Shown: positions 1 to 5,702, counted from the stretch's first letter. The stretch: DNA of 8,874 nt from VAZQ01 sp034669045 (GCA_034669045.1 JAXDOD010000106.1:1-8874), one strand, 5' to 3'. The notes: generated by a model not told the origin, from the sequence alone. Numbers and translations: made by a program.

Positions 1-24
1 CGCAGATATATTTTGGGCGAAGAT

Positions 25-42
25 GGCTCTGAGAAATGAGCC
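25..42 (-). terminator. Weak hairpin downstream of tRNA-Asn
   Basis: GGCTC (25-29) and GAGCC (38-42) form a 5-bp stem with an 8-nt loop, 18 nt beyond the 3' end of the minus-strand tRNA-Asn. Read on the minus strand it is followed by ATCTTCG rather than a U-run, so it is at best a poor intrinsic terminator. It is the only candidate between the tRNA and the window edge. Confidence 0.2.
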
Positions 43-59
43 TAAGTCGCTGAAAGTAT

Positions 60-134
60 TGGCTCCCCGGGCCGGATTCGAACCAGCGACCAACCGGTTA
101 ACAGCCGGTTGCTCTACCACTGAGCTACCGGGGA
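60..134 (-). tRNA. tRNA-Asn (anticodon GTT)
   Basis: The minus strand folds into a complete 75-nt cloverleaf. The acceptor stem TCCCCGG pairs with CCGGGGA, followed by discriminator G and an encoded CCA (complement of 60-62). The D arm is GCTC/GAGC, the anticodon stem is ACCGG/CCGGT with loop CTGTTAA, and the T arm carries TTCGAAT. The anticodon GTT is the complement of 100-102 and decodes AAC/AAU. The gene lies 89 nt downstream of tRNA-Cys on the same strand and is probably co-transcribed with it. Nothing in the sequence suggests a pseudogene. Confidence 0.97.
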
Positions 135-223
135 ACACTGGTAGCAACGAAGGCCGGCCGCATAACACATGCGGCGGCTATGGCAAAGGCAGCTGGCGTG
201 CGCCGCCTTCACGTCCTCCAAGA

Positions 224-297
224 TGGAGGCCACGCCCAGAATTGAACTGGGGTACACGGTTTTGCAGACCGTTGCGTAACCACTCCGCCACGTGGCC
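224..297 (-). tRNA. tRNA-Cys (anticodon GCA)
   Basis: The minus strand folds into a 74-nt cloverleaf. The acceptor stem GGCCACG pairs with CGTGGCC, and CCA is encoded (complement of 224-226). The anticodon loop is CTGCAAA with anticodon GCA (complement of 263-265), and the T loop contains TTCAATT. The discriminator base is U (complement of 227); U73 is the known main identity element for cysteinyl-tRNA synthetase, which supports the assignment independently of the anticodon. It is the promoter-proximal gene of the Cys-Asn tRNA pair. Confidence 0.97.
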
Positions 298-357
298 GCT
301 TCGCAACGCCGGGTGCGCGGATGGTGCCTGTCGTGCCCGGCGCGAGATGCGTTCCCC

Positions 358-386
358 GCTATACAGGACCGCTCCAGGGGGAGCAA
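358..386 (-). promoter_or_regulatory. Candidate sigma-70 promoter for the tRNA-Cys/tRNA-Asn pair
   Basis: On the minus strand TTGCTC (complement of 381-386) is separated by exactly 17 nt from TATAGC (complement of 358-363). Transcription would start near 351, about 54 nt upstream of mature tRNA-Cys. The bases after the -10 box are G/C-rich (GGGGAACGC). A G/C-rich discriminator is a known mark of stably expressed, stringently controlled stable-RNA promoters. Only three of six -35 bases match consensus, so this remains a prediction. Confidence 0.35.
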
Positions 387-410
387 CCGCGGCAGGCTGC
401 GCTGCCGGGA

Positions 411-454
411 GCACACGCGTTGTCCGGGTTAGGGGCACACGAGTTGTCCGGTTT
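411..454. repeat. Two-copy tandem direct repeat upstream of the methyltransferase
   Basis: GCACACGCGTTGTCCGGGTT (411-430) recurs as GCACACGAGTTGTCCGGTTT (435-454), with 18 of 20 positions identical and a 24-bp period. It lies about 110 bp before the methyltransferase start and behind the putative tRNA promoter. The shared core is GTTGTCCGG. It could be a tandem operator or a simple local duplication; the sequence cannot tell these apart. Confidence 0.6.
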
Positions 455-498
455 TCCGCCGCCGTGCGCAGGCGCCGCGCCGACCCGGCGCCGATGCC

Positions 499-527
499 TT
501 GCGGTTGCGCCGGCCTTGCCGCTAGAG
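499..527 (+). promoter_or_regulatory. Weak candidate promoter for the PIMT-like gene
   Basis: TTGCGG (499-504), 17 nt, then CTAGAG (522-527), followed by about 36 nt to the start codon. The hexamers share only some bases with the alphaproteobacterial TTGAC/CTATAT pattern. The position is sensible, but the match could be chance in G+C-rich DNA. Confidence 0.22.
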
Positions 528-563
528 ATAGCTGCATTTCGCGCCGACAGACGGAACCCGCCG

Positions 564-1223
564 ATGATCGATTTCGCCACCGCGCGCCGCACCATGGTCG
601 ACTGCCAGGTCCGCCCCAGCGACGTCACCGACCTGCGCCTGATCGCCGCGATGCTGGAGGTGCCGCGCGAGCGCTTCCTGCCGGAGGGCAAGGCGGCGCT
701 CGCCTATCTCGACCTCGACGTGCCGGTCACGCCGGACGGCGCCCGCCGGCTGCTCAAGCCGATGGTGCTGGCCAAGCTGATCCAGACCGCCGAGATCCGC
801 GACGGCGACCACGTGCTCGATGTCGGCTGCGCCAGCGGCTATGCGTCGGCGGTGCTGGCGCGGCTCGCCCGCTCGGTGGTGGCGCTCGAGGAGGACGCGG
901 CGCTGGCCCGGCGCGCCGAGGAGAATTTGCGCGCGCTCGGCGCCGGCAATGTCACGGCGGTGACGGGCCCGCTGGTCGAGGGCTGGCCGGCGCGCGCGCC
1001 CTATGACGTGATCCTGCTCGACGGCGCGGCCGAGGTCCTGCCGAAGGCGCTCTGCCGCCAGCTCAAGGACGGCGGCCGCCTGGTCGGGGTGGTGGGCCGC
1101 GCGCCCGTCAGCAAGGCCATGCTGTACCGGGCGGTGGGGCAGGAGGTCAGCGGACGCCCGATCTTCGACGCGCCCGGGCCGCTTCTGCCCGGCTTTGCGC
1201 AGGCGGCGGCCTTCGTGTTCTAG
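564..1223 (+). CDS. PIMT-family (protein-L-isoaspartate O-methyltransferase-like) SAM-dependent methyltransferase
   Basis: A 219-residue cytoplasmic class I SAM-dependent methyltransferase. Residues 84-93 (VLDVGCASGY) are the glycine-rich SAM-binding motif I, E99 in VVALEED fits the acidic end of strand beta2, and YDVILLDGAAE (127-137) is the later motif with GGRLVGVV (151-158) after it. Overall layout and length match the protein-repair enzyme PIMT, which methylates isoaspartyl residues. However, the PIMT motif around the substrate-site serine (I-S-x-P, as in GQTISQP of E. coli Pcm) is here RRLLKP (61-66), so the repair activity is uncertain. I chose the ATG at 564 because GGAA lies 7 nt upstream and MIDFATARRTMVDCQVRP is the expected family N-terminus. 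The open frame extends upstream but shows no family similarity. It lies 242 bp before tolC on the same strand, a usual arrangement in Hyphomicrobiales. Confidence 0.85.
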   Translation: MIDFATARRTMVDCQVRPSDVTDLRLIAAMLEVPRERFLPEGKAALAYLDLDVPVTPDGARRLLKPMVLAKLIQTAEIRDGDHVLDVGCASGYASAVLARLARSVVALEEDAALARRAEENLRALGAGNVTAVTGPLVEGWPARAPYDVILLDGAAEVLPKALCRQLKDGGRLVGVVGRAPVSKAMLYRAVGQEVSGRPIFDAPGPLLPGFAQAAAFVF

Positions 1224-1355
1224 CCGGAAGCCGCGCGCGCCGCCATTCCACCTGTCATCCACAGGCAATTCACAGCGGTCGCCGGCGGAGGTGTGGCGCG
1301 GATGCGCCATCGCTCATCTTTTTAGCCTCGGAACTTTCCCACAGGTATCGCCCGG

Positions 1356-1392
1356 AAGCGAAGGCGCTTAAGGTTAATGTTTGTGGTTAACG
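1356..1392. promoter_or_regulatory. Paired GGTTAA sites and small hairpin upstream of tolC
   Basis: The 242-bp gap between the methyltransferase and tolC contains two direct GGTTAA copies (1372-1377 and 1385-1390), with a further TTAA at 1368-1371. Just before them is a short inverted repeat, AAGCG-AAGG-CGCTT (1356-1369). This A+T-richer patch, about 75-110 bp before the tolC start, is the likeliest control region in the gap. TTAA pairs resemble half-sites of the cell-cycle regulator CtrA (TTAA-N7-TTAA), but here the two copies in GGTTAA are 9 nt apart, not 7. No convincing -35/-10 pair was found. Confidence 0.3.
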
Positions 1393-1465
1393 CTTGACGT
1401 CACGCGTGGTTGCAAGCTTGGCCGAGGTTGCAGCCGTCAGTTGCGTAAATGTGTGGGGCAGTGGA

Positions 1466-2923
1466 ATGGTCAGCGGGAGCGTGCGTCCGGGGCTGCTCAG
1501 GTGGGGCGCGGGAGTTGCGCCGAGGATCGCGCTGATCGCATCGACGGCGTTCACCGCGGCCGCGGTGCCGGCGCGCGCGGCCGACACGGCGGTCGTGGTG
1601 CGGGTCGCCGGCAGCAATACGCTCGAACTGGCGCTCATCCAGTCCTACCAGAACAATCCGCAGCTCAACGCCCAGCGCTCCGCCGCGCGGGCCGTGGACG
1701 AAAGTGTCGCGATCGCGCTCGGCGGCTACCGGCCGCGTGTCACCGCCACCGGCAGCATCGCCGAGGCCTATACGGAAACGCTGACGCGGCCGCACAACCG
1801 GTCGGCCGGCGAGGTCGGCGTCGCCACGCTCGGCGCGACCGCCACCCAGACGCTGTTCAACGGCTTCCAGACCGGCAACCGCACGCGCCAGGCCGAAGCC
1901 CAGGTCTTTGCCGCCCGCGAAACGCTGCGGACCACCGAACAGTTGGTGCTGCTCAACGCCGTCACCGCCTACATGAACCTGCTGCGCGACACCGCCATTC
2001 TGGAACTGCAGCGCAGCAACGTGAATGTGCTGGAGGCGACGCTGCGCCAGACCCGCGACCGCTTCAACGTCGGCGAAGTCACCCGCACCGACGTGGCGCA
2101 AGCGGAATCGAGGCTCGCCGCCGGCCGCTCGTCCATGCTCACCGCGGAATCGAACGTTGTCACGTCGCGGGCGAACTACCGCCAGGTGATCGGCGTCGAG
2201 CCCGGCCGGCTCACCGCCGCGATGCCGGTCGACCGGTTTTCTCCGCGCAATCTTGCCGGCACGCTGGCGCGGGCGAGCACGGAACATCCCACGATCACGA
2301 CGGCCTCCTACAACGTCGACGTGGCCTCGTTCCAGGTCAAGATCGCGGAGGGCGCGCTCTATCCGACCGTGACCTTGCAGGGCAGCGTCAACAAGGGCTT
2401 CGGCTCGGCGACGTCGCTCACCACCCTGCAGACGTTCAACGCCCAGGTGGCCGGGCAGGTCTCGGTGCCGCTCTATCAGGGCGGCGGCGAATACGCGACC
2501 ATCCGCCAGGCCAAGGAGACGCTGGGCCAGCGCCGCCTCGACCTCGACACCGCGCGCGACCAGGTGCAGTCGACCGTGACCCAGGCCTGGGGCCAGTTGC
2601 AGGCGGCGAAGGCGCAGATCGAATCCACCACGGCCCAGGTCAATGCCGCCGAGATCGCGCTCAACGGCGTGCGCGAGGAAGCGCGCGTCGGCCAGCGCAC
2701 GACGCTCGACGTGCTCAACGCCCAGCAGGACCTGGTCAATGCCCGGGTGGCGCTGGTGACCGCGCAGCGCGACCGGGTGGTCGCCTCCTATACGGTGCTG
2801 GCGGCAAGCGGCGCGCTCTCGCCGAAAATCCTCGGGCTGAAAATCCCGACCTATGATCCGGTCGTGCACTATCATCAGATCCGCGACAATTGGATCGGCG
2901 TGCGCACGCCGGATGGGCGTTGA
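1466..2923 (+). CDS. tolC: TolC-family outer-membrane efflux/type I secretion protein
   Basis: A 485-residue outer-membrane factor that forms the trimeric channel through the periplasm and outer membrane for type I secretion and RND/ABC efflux pumps. Residues 1-38 form a signal peptide: basic N-region with R7, R12 and R20, hydrophobic stretch IALIASTAFTAAAV, predicted cleavage after ARA38. The mature part has the two-fold OEP repeat. Each half begins with a TLE-type or HPT-type helix (NTLELALIQSYQNNPQLNAQ early, STEHPTITTASYNV near the middle) and ends in a long helix such as GQRTTLDVLNAQQDLVNARV. These match the type I secretion TolC subgroup. I prefer the ATG at 1466 to TTG at 1394 because it places the signal peptide properly; the extra 24 residues of the longer form are not signal-like. 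The substrate and partner pump cannot be told, because no ABC or membrane-fusion gene is in the window. Confidence 0.93.
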   Translation: MVSGSVRPGLLRWGAGVAPRIALIASTAFTAAAVPARAADTAVVVRVAGSNTLELALIQSYQNNPQLNAQRSAARAVDESVAIALGGYRPRVTATGSIAEAYTETLTRPHNRSAGEVGVATLGATATQTLFNGFQTGNRTRQAEAQVFAARETLRTTEQLVLLNAVTAYMNLLRDTAILELQRSNVNVLEATLRQTRDRFNVGEVTRTDVAQAESRLAAGRSSMLTAESNVVTSRANYRQVIGVEPGRLTAAMPVDRFSPRNLAGTLARASTEHPTITTASYNVDVASFQVKIAEGALYPTVTLQGSVNKGFGSATSLTTLQTFNAQVAGQVSVPLYQGGGEYATIRQAKETLGQRRLDLDTARDQVQSTVTQAWGQLQAAKAQIESTTAQVNAAEIALNGVREEARVGQRTTLDVLNAQQDLVNARVALVTAQRDRVVASYTVLAASGALSPKILGLKIPTYDPVVHYHQIRDNWIGVRTPDGR

Positions 2924-2958
2924 TCCACGACGGCGTTGCGCCATCGCCGATCGCAAGC

Positions 2959-2971
2959 GTGGATAGTCCAC
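2959..2971. terminator. Short inverted repeat after tolC
   Basis: GTGGA-TAG-TCCAC is a 5-bp stem with a 3-nt loop located 35 nt after the tolC stop. It is followed by AAAATCTTG rather than a T-run, so it is a weak terminator candidate on the plus strand. Confidence 0.2.
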
Positions 2972-2990
2972 AAAATCTTGCGTTCGACCT

Positions 2991-3025
2991 TTGACATGCC
3001 ATACTGATTCCATTCCAGCTATTAG
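2991..3025 (+). promoter_or_regulatory. Possible promoter region for popZ
   Basis: A perfect TTGACA -35 hexamer occurs at 2991-2996. No good -10 box lies at 16-18 nt; the nearest A+T-rich hexamer, TATTAG (3020-3025), is 23 nt away, which is too far for a standard promoter. An alternative reading is TTGCGT (2978-2983), 16 nt, CATACT (3000-3005). Some promoter is expected in this 169-bp gap because the gap ends in a structured popZ leader. Confidence 0.25.
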
Positions 3026-3053
3026 GCTACGACGCTGATTCGCTTGGAATCCC

Positions 3054-3092
3054 AGGAGGACTCAAGCGGGCGGGCTTGAGTGGGGACGCGGC
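3054..3092 (+). promoter_or_regulatory. Structured popZ leader: distant Shine-Dalgarno plus hairpin
   Basis: A perfect AGGAGG (3054-3059) stands 33 nt upstream of the popZ ATG. Directly after it comes a perfect 7-bp inverted repeat, ACTCAAG (3060-3066) and CTTGAGT (3075-3081), with loop CGGGCGGG. No ATG, GTG or TTG falls within 15 nt of the AGGAGG. If the hairpin folds, only 11 nt separate the AGGAGG from the ATG. A weaker GGGGA (3082-3086) could serve as the local ribosome-binding site instead. Confidence 0.5.
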
Positions 3093-3797
3093 ATGACGCA
3101 GCCTGCAAAGGCACAAGAACCATCGATGGAGGAGATACTCGCCTCCATCCGTCGAATCATTGCCGACGACGACTCGACCAAGGCGCCGCCCAAATCAGCC
3201 GATCCGCTGCCGCCGCCGCCAAACCCGGTGCCGCCGCGTCCGGCACCGCCGCCGCCGCGTCCGGCCGCCGCCGCTCCGGCGCCGCGTCCTGCTCCGCCCG
3301 AGCCGGCGATGCGGCAGGCCGACATCGACGCCATGCTGCAAGAGCTCAATACGCCGATCGAGCCGCCGGCGGCGCCCGAGCCGGTCTCCGACGTACTCGA
3401 CCTGACCGAGGCCATGGCGGCGCCGCCGCCGGCAGCCGAAGGCTTCCGCACGATCGACGGCCAGTCCGACATCATGTTCGAGGAAGCGCCCGAGGAGCCT
3501 CCGCCGGAGCCGCCGCGGCCCGCGCCCGCTGCGCCGCCCGCCATGCTCGCGGAGCCGCCGCAACGATCGGACTTCGGCGAACGGCCGTTGATCTCGTCGA
3601 TCACGACCGCGGCGGTCGATTCCGCTTTCAACACGCTGGCGCATACGGTCTTCGTGCAGAATGCCCGCACGCTCGAGGACCTGGTGCGCGAAATGCTGCG
3701 GCCGCTCCTGAAGACCTGGCTCGACGACAATCTCCCAGGGCTGGTCGAGCGTCTGGTGCGCGCCGAGATCGAGCGGGTCTCGCGCGGCCGCAACTAG
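3093..3797 (+). CDS. popZ: PopZ-family polar organizing protein (DUF2497)
   Basis: A 234-residue cytoplasmic scaffold that self-assembles at the cell pole, where PopZ anchors the ParB-parS centromere and recruits cell-cycle proteins. Three regions are visible. Residues 11-27 (SMEEILASIRRIIADDD) are the hallmark N-terminal partner-binding helix. Residues 30-160 are a disordered linker very rich in proline and alanine. Residues 165-230 (from LISSITTAAVDSAFNTLAHT through PLLKTWLDDNLPGLVERLV) are the conserved helical oligomerisation domain. Caulobacter PopZ is 177 residues, so the linker here is longer. Its first half (31-70) is nearly devoid of acidic residues, while 77-165 is acidic. The short helix-like island QADIDAMLQEL (75-85) and SDIMFEE (125-131) interrupt the disorder. 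The ATG at 3093 gives the conserved N-terminus. The TAG stop lies inside the start of a dispersed repeat (CTAGAGC). Confidence 0.93.
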   Translation: MTQPAKAQEPSMEEILASIRRIIADDDSTKAPPKSADPLPPPPNPVPPRPAPPPPRPAAAAPAPRPAPPEPAMRQADIDAMLQELNTPIEPPAAPEPVSDVLDLTEAMAAPPPAAEGFRTIDGQSDIMFEEAPEEPPPEPPRPAPAAPPAMLAEPPQRSDFGERPLISSITTAAVDSAFNTLAHTVFVQNARTLEDLVREMLRPLLKTWLDDNLPGLVERLVRAEIERVSRGRN

Positions 3798-3844
3798 AGC
3801 CTGTCAGGACAAGTGGACTCCGGGTTTCGATCCGAAAAGCCGCG
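3794..3844. repeat. Diverged copy of the CTAGAGC dispersed repeat
   Basis: CTAGAGCCTGTCAGGACAAG and the following CCGGGTTTCGATCCGAAAAG resemble the repeat at 8611-8660 (CTAGAGCATTTTCAGGAAAA and onward). Over the first 36 aligned bases about 29 agree, with one gap. The copy starts at the last codon of popZ and supplies its stop codon. The inverted-repeat symmetry seen in the 8611 copy is largely lost here. The remaining sequence to 3989 has no clear gene or site. Confidence 0.6.
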
Positions 3845-3989
3845 TCCCCCGCATCAATCGGCCAAGCTCGCGTGACCCGCCACCGGCGGCGAAAAAGCCG
3901 GCATTCCAACCGCCGCTGAGTGCCAATTGCCGCCATATTAAGCAGGCACAAGGGCGGGAATTAATAGACCTGACTTTGCGGGTGGACCT

Positions 3990-4352
3990 GTGAGCGACCT
4001 GACCACCGTCGAGGCCAAGGCATTCGTGCCGGCGAGAGATTTCGAACTGTCCAAACAGTTCTATCAGGACCTCGGCTTCGTGCTCGTGTGGTCAGACGAT
4101 AGTCTGGCGTCGCTGCGGCACGGCAATTCTTCATTCCTGCTTCAGAATTTTTATGTCGAGGCGCATGCCGGCAACTTCATGATGCATCTGCTTGTCAGGG
4201 ATGTCGATGCATGGTGGCGTCACGTCGAGGCTCAAGGAATTGCAGCCAAATACGGTACCAAGATCCAGCCACCGGAAGACCATGGGAGCATGCGCGATTT
4301 CGTGCTTGTTGATCCTGCCGGCGTCCTGTGGCGCATCGGCCAGAGCATCTGA
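3990..4352 (+). CDS. VOC-superfamily small protein (glyoxalase/bleomycin-resistance type)
   Basis: A 120-residue single-domain protein of the vicinal oxygen chelate fold, built from two beta-alpha-beta-beta-beta modules. Module one is AKAFVPARDFELSKQFYQDLGFVLVW (9-34) followed by LASLRHGNSSFLLQNF; module two is MMHLLVRDVDAWWRHVEAQGI (64-84) followed by MRDFVLVDPAGVLWRIGQ (101-118). The closing D-P-A-G-x-x-W-R-I-G motif is typical. FLLQNF and the tryptophan-rich second helix suggest binding of a small hydrophobic or aromatic ligand, as in bleomycin-type binding proteins, rather than glyoxalase I: the standard set of metal ligands is not evident. Start is GTG at 3990 with a weak GGTGGA ahead. 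Hand-counted G+C is 54% over 4021-4320 against 67% in a sampled part of valS, so recent acquisition is likely. It converges on the MFS gene with a 13-bp gap. Exact substrate unknown. Confidence 0.8.
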   Translation: MSDLTTVEAKAFVPARDFELSKQFYQDLGFVLVWSDDSLASLRHGNSSFLLQNFYVEAHAGNFMMHLLVRDVDAWWRHVEAQGIAAKYGTKIQPPEDHGSMRDFVLVDPAGVLWRIGQSI

Positions 4353-4365
4353 ATGTGCGCGAAGC

Positions 4366-5577
4366 TCAGGCCGCGGCCGCGGACTGCCGCTGGAGCGCGC
4401 GCGCGAACCACCATGCCAGCGCCGGCAGGATCACGGCGGTCGCGAGGAACAACGGCACCGCGGACCAGTGGTCGAAGACGACCGCGCCGGCGGCGACGCC
4501 GACGGTCTGGCCCAGATAGATCGCCGACGAGAAGATCGCGACCGCGGTTCCGCGCGCCTGCGGCGTCATCTGGGTCGCGTTCGTCTGCAGCGTGTTGTGC
4601 AGGGCATAGAAGCCGAGCCCGATCGCCATGACGGCGAGCGGCGCCGGCCACCACGACAGGCCGGTCGCGAGCGCGAGATAGGCGACGCCACACATCACGC
4701 CGCCGCCGAGCGCGAGGCCGCGCTGGCCCAGAAGGTTGACGAGCTGCCTGACCGAGCTCGCGTAGACGAGCCCGCCCAGCCCGAACATGCCGACGATCAG
4801 CCCGACCGCGGTGAAGCCGAGCCCGAAGCGCTGGTTGAGGTCGGCCCCCACATAGGCGAATGCGCCCCAGGCCACCGCCGACTCGATGAACACCGCGGCG
4901 ATGACGACGCGGGCGAAGCGATTGGTGAGCACGGCGGCATAGTCGGCAATGAATCCGCGCGACGTCTCCTCCGGCCGGCCGGGCGCGCGCAGCGCCCGGT
5001 TCCTGATCAGCTCGCTCAGCAGTCCCACGGCCGCCAGCGCGAACATGGCGCCCAGCAGCAGGAAGACGTTGCGCCAGCCGAACAGGTCGCCCAGCACGCC
5101 GCCGGCCGCCTGGCCGAAGAGCTGGCCGATGATCTGGCCCGAAAGATAGCGCCCGAGCACGGTCTGGCGATGCTCGTAGGGGGTGACGTCGCCGACATAG
5201 GCCATCGACAGCGGCACCACCCAGCCGGCGGCGGCGCCGGCGAGAAAACGCGCCACCGCGAGCTGCGGCAGCGTCTGCGCGAGGCTGCACAGCATCACCA
5301 GGATCGAGGCGATGATCGCCGTGATCGTGATCATCAGATACTTGCCGTAACGGTCGCCGAGCGGCCCGATCAGGAGCTGGATCGAGCCATGGGCCACCAC
5401 ATAGCCGCTGACCACGATGGCGGCCGCGCCCACGCTGGTGCCCAGATCGGCGGCGATCTGCGGCAACAGCGAGTCGGTGACCCGCACCTGCGCCTGGCTC
5501 GCAAAGGCCGCGACCGCCAGGAGGACGATCGAGCGCGTCGGGGTTTTCGGCCGGGCCGTAGCGGCAGGATCGGTCAT
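4366..5577 (-). CDS. MFS transporter, DHA1-like efflux permease
   Basis: A 403-residue inner-membrane permease of the major facilitator superfamily with about 12 predicted helices: six hydrophobic segments in residues 16-180, a polar loop (about 190-215), and six more in 222-395. GPLGDRYGKY (71-80), between helices 2 and 3, is MFS motif A (G-x-L-x-D-R-x-G). GQLFGQAAGGVLGD (141-154) in helix 5 resembles motif C (G-x-x-x-G-P/Q-x-x-G-G), a mark of proton-driven drug antiporters. Likely role: export of a small molecule in exchange for protons; substrate cannot be read from sequence. I chose the ATG at 5577, which gives a short cytoplasmic N-terminus; the 44-residue upstream extension is low-complexity proline/alanine and overlaps the valS start. 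No good Shine-Dalgarno precedes it. G+C is high, like the housekeeping genes, so it need not share the origin of the VOC gene beside it. Confidence 0.88.
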   Translation of the reverse strand: MTDPAATARPKTPTRSIVLLAVAAFASQAQVRVTDSLLPQIAADLGTSVGAAAIVVSGYVVAHGSIQLLIGPLGDRYGKYLMITITAIIASILVMLCSLAQTLPQLAVARFLAGAAAGWVVPLSMAYVGDVTPYEHRQTVLGRYLSGQIIGQLFGQAAGGVLGDLFGWRNVFLLLGAMFALAAVGLLSELIRNRALRAPGRPEETSRGFIADYAAVLTNRFARVVIAAVFIESAVAWGAFAYVGADLNQRFGLGFTAVGLIVGMFGLGGLVYASSVRQLVNLLGQRGLALGGGVMCGVAYLALATGLSWWPAPLAVMAIGLGFYALHNTLQTNATQMTPQARGTAVAIFSSAIYLGQTVGVAAGAVVFDHWSAVPLFLATAVILPALAWWFARALQRQSAAAA

Positions 5578-5612
5578 CGGGTGGTCACGAGGATGGCGGG
5601 TTGACGGTGGCG

Positions 5613-5629
5613 CGGACGCATGGCGTCCG
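5613..5629. promoter_or_regulatory. Inverted repeat in the MFS/valS divergent gap
   Basis: CGGACGCATGGCGTCCG is a perfect 7-bp inverted repeat around a 3-bp centre, 36 bp upstream of the MFS start codon in a 125-bp divergent intergenic region. It could be an operator for an unlinked repressor of the MFS gene or a leader hairpin. No regulator gene is adjacent. Confidence 0.4.
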
Positions 5630-5651
5630 GCGGGCGGGGGCGGGGCGGGCG

Positions 5652-5682
5652 TTGACAGGCCGGACCTGGCAAGCTTTGTAAC
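5652..5682 (+). promoter_or_regulatory. Candidate valS promoter
   Basis: A perfect TTGACA (5652-5657) is followed at 19 nt by TGTAAC (5677-5682), which matches four of six -10 bases. The spacing is longer than ideal. It ends about 20 nt before the valS ATG, leaving a very short leader. The -35 match is the strongest part of this call. Confidence 0.38.
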
Positions 5683-5702
5683 CGCCAGCAGCGCCAAGCG
5701 AA

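Noticed and set aside
321..563. An 81-codon in-frame N-terminal extension of the methyltransferase
   Set aside because: It is cysteine-, arginine- and proline-rich without family similarity, includes the tandem direct repeat, and the internal ATG at 564 has a ribosome-binding site and the expected family N-terminus.
1255..1263. DnaA-box-like TCATCCACA, one mismatch from TTATCCACA, with a weaker TTTCCCACA at 1335-1343
   Set aside because: Only one near-consensus box, with no cluster, no A+T-rich unwinding region and no origin-linked genes, so it is probably chance.
1395..1402. 8-bp palindrome TGACGTCA upstream of tolC
   Set aside because: The symmetry does not extend beyond 8 bp, and one such palindrome is expected by chance in a window of this size at this composition.
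1400..3013. A minus-strand open frame of about 537 codons opposite tolC
   Set aside because: Compositional shadow of tolC: biased to R, H, G and A with no recognisable domain, while tolC has a signal peptide and full family architecture.
3200..3310. CCG/GCC-rich near-repeats in popZ as a possible DNA repeat array
   Set aside because: They encode the expected proline/alanine linker of PopZ, the unit length is irregular, and they fit protein-level low complexity rather than a separate element.
4192..5604. A plus-strand open frame of about 470 codons opposite the MFS gene
   Set aside because: It begins inside the VOC gene, is highly charged and repetitive in composition, and the opposite strand encodes a clear 12-helix transporter with motif A.
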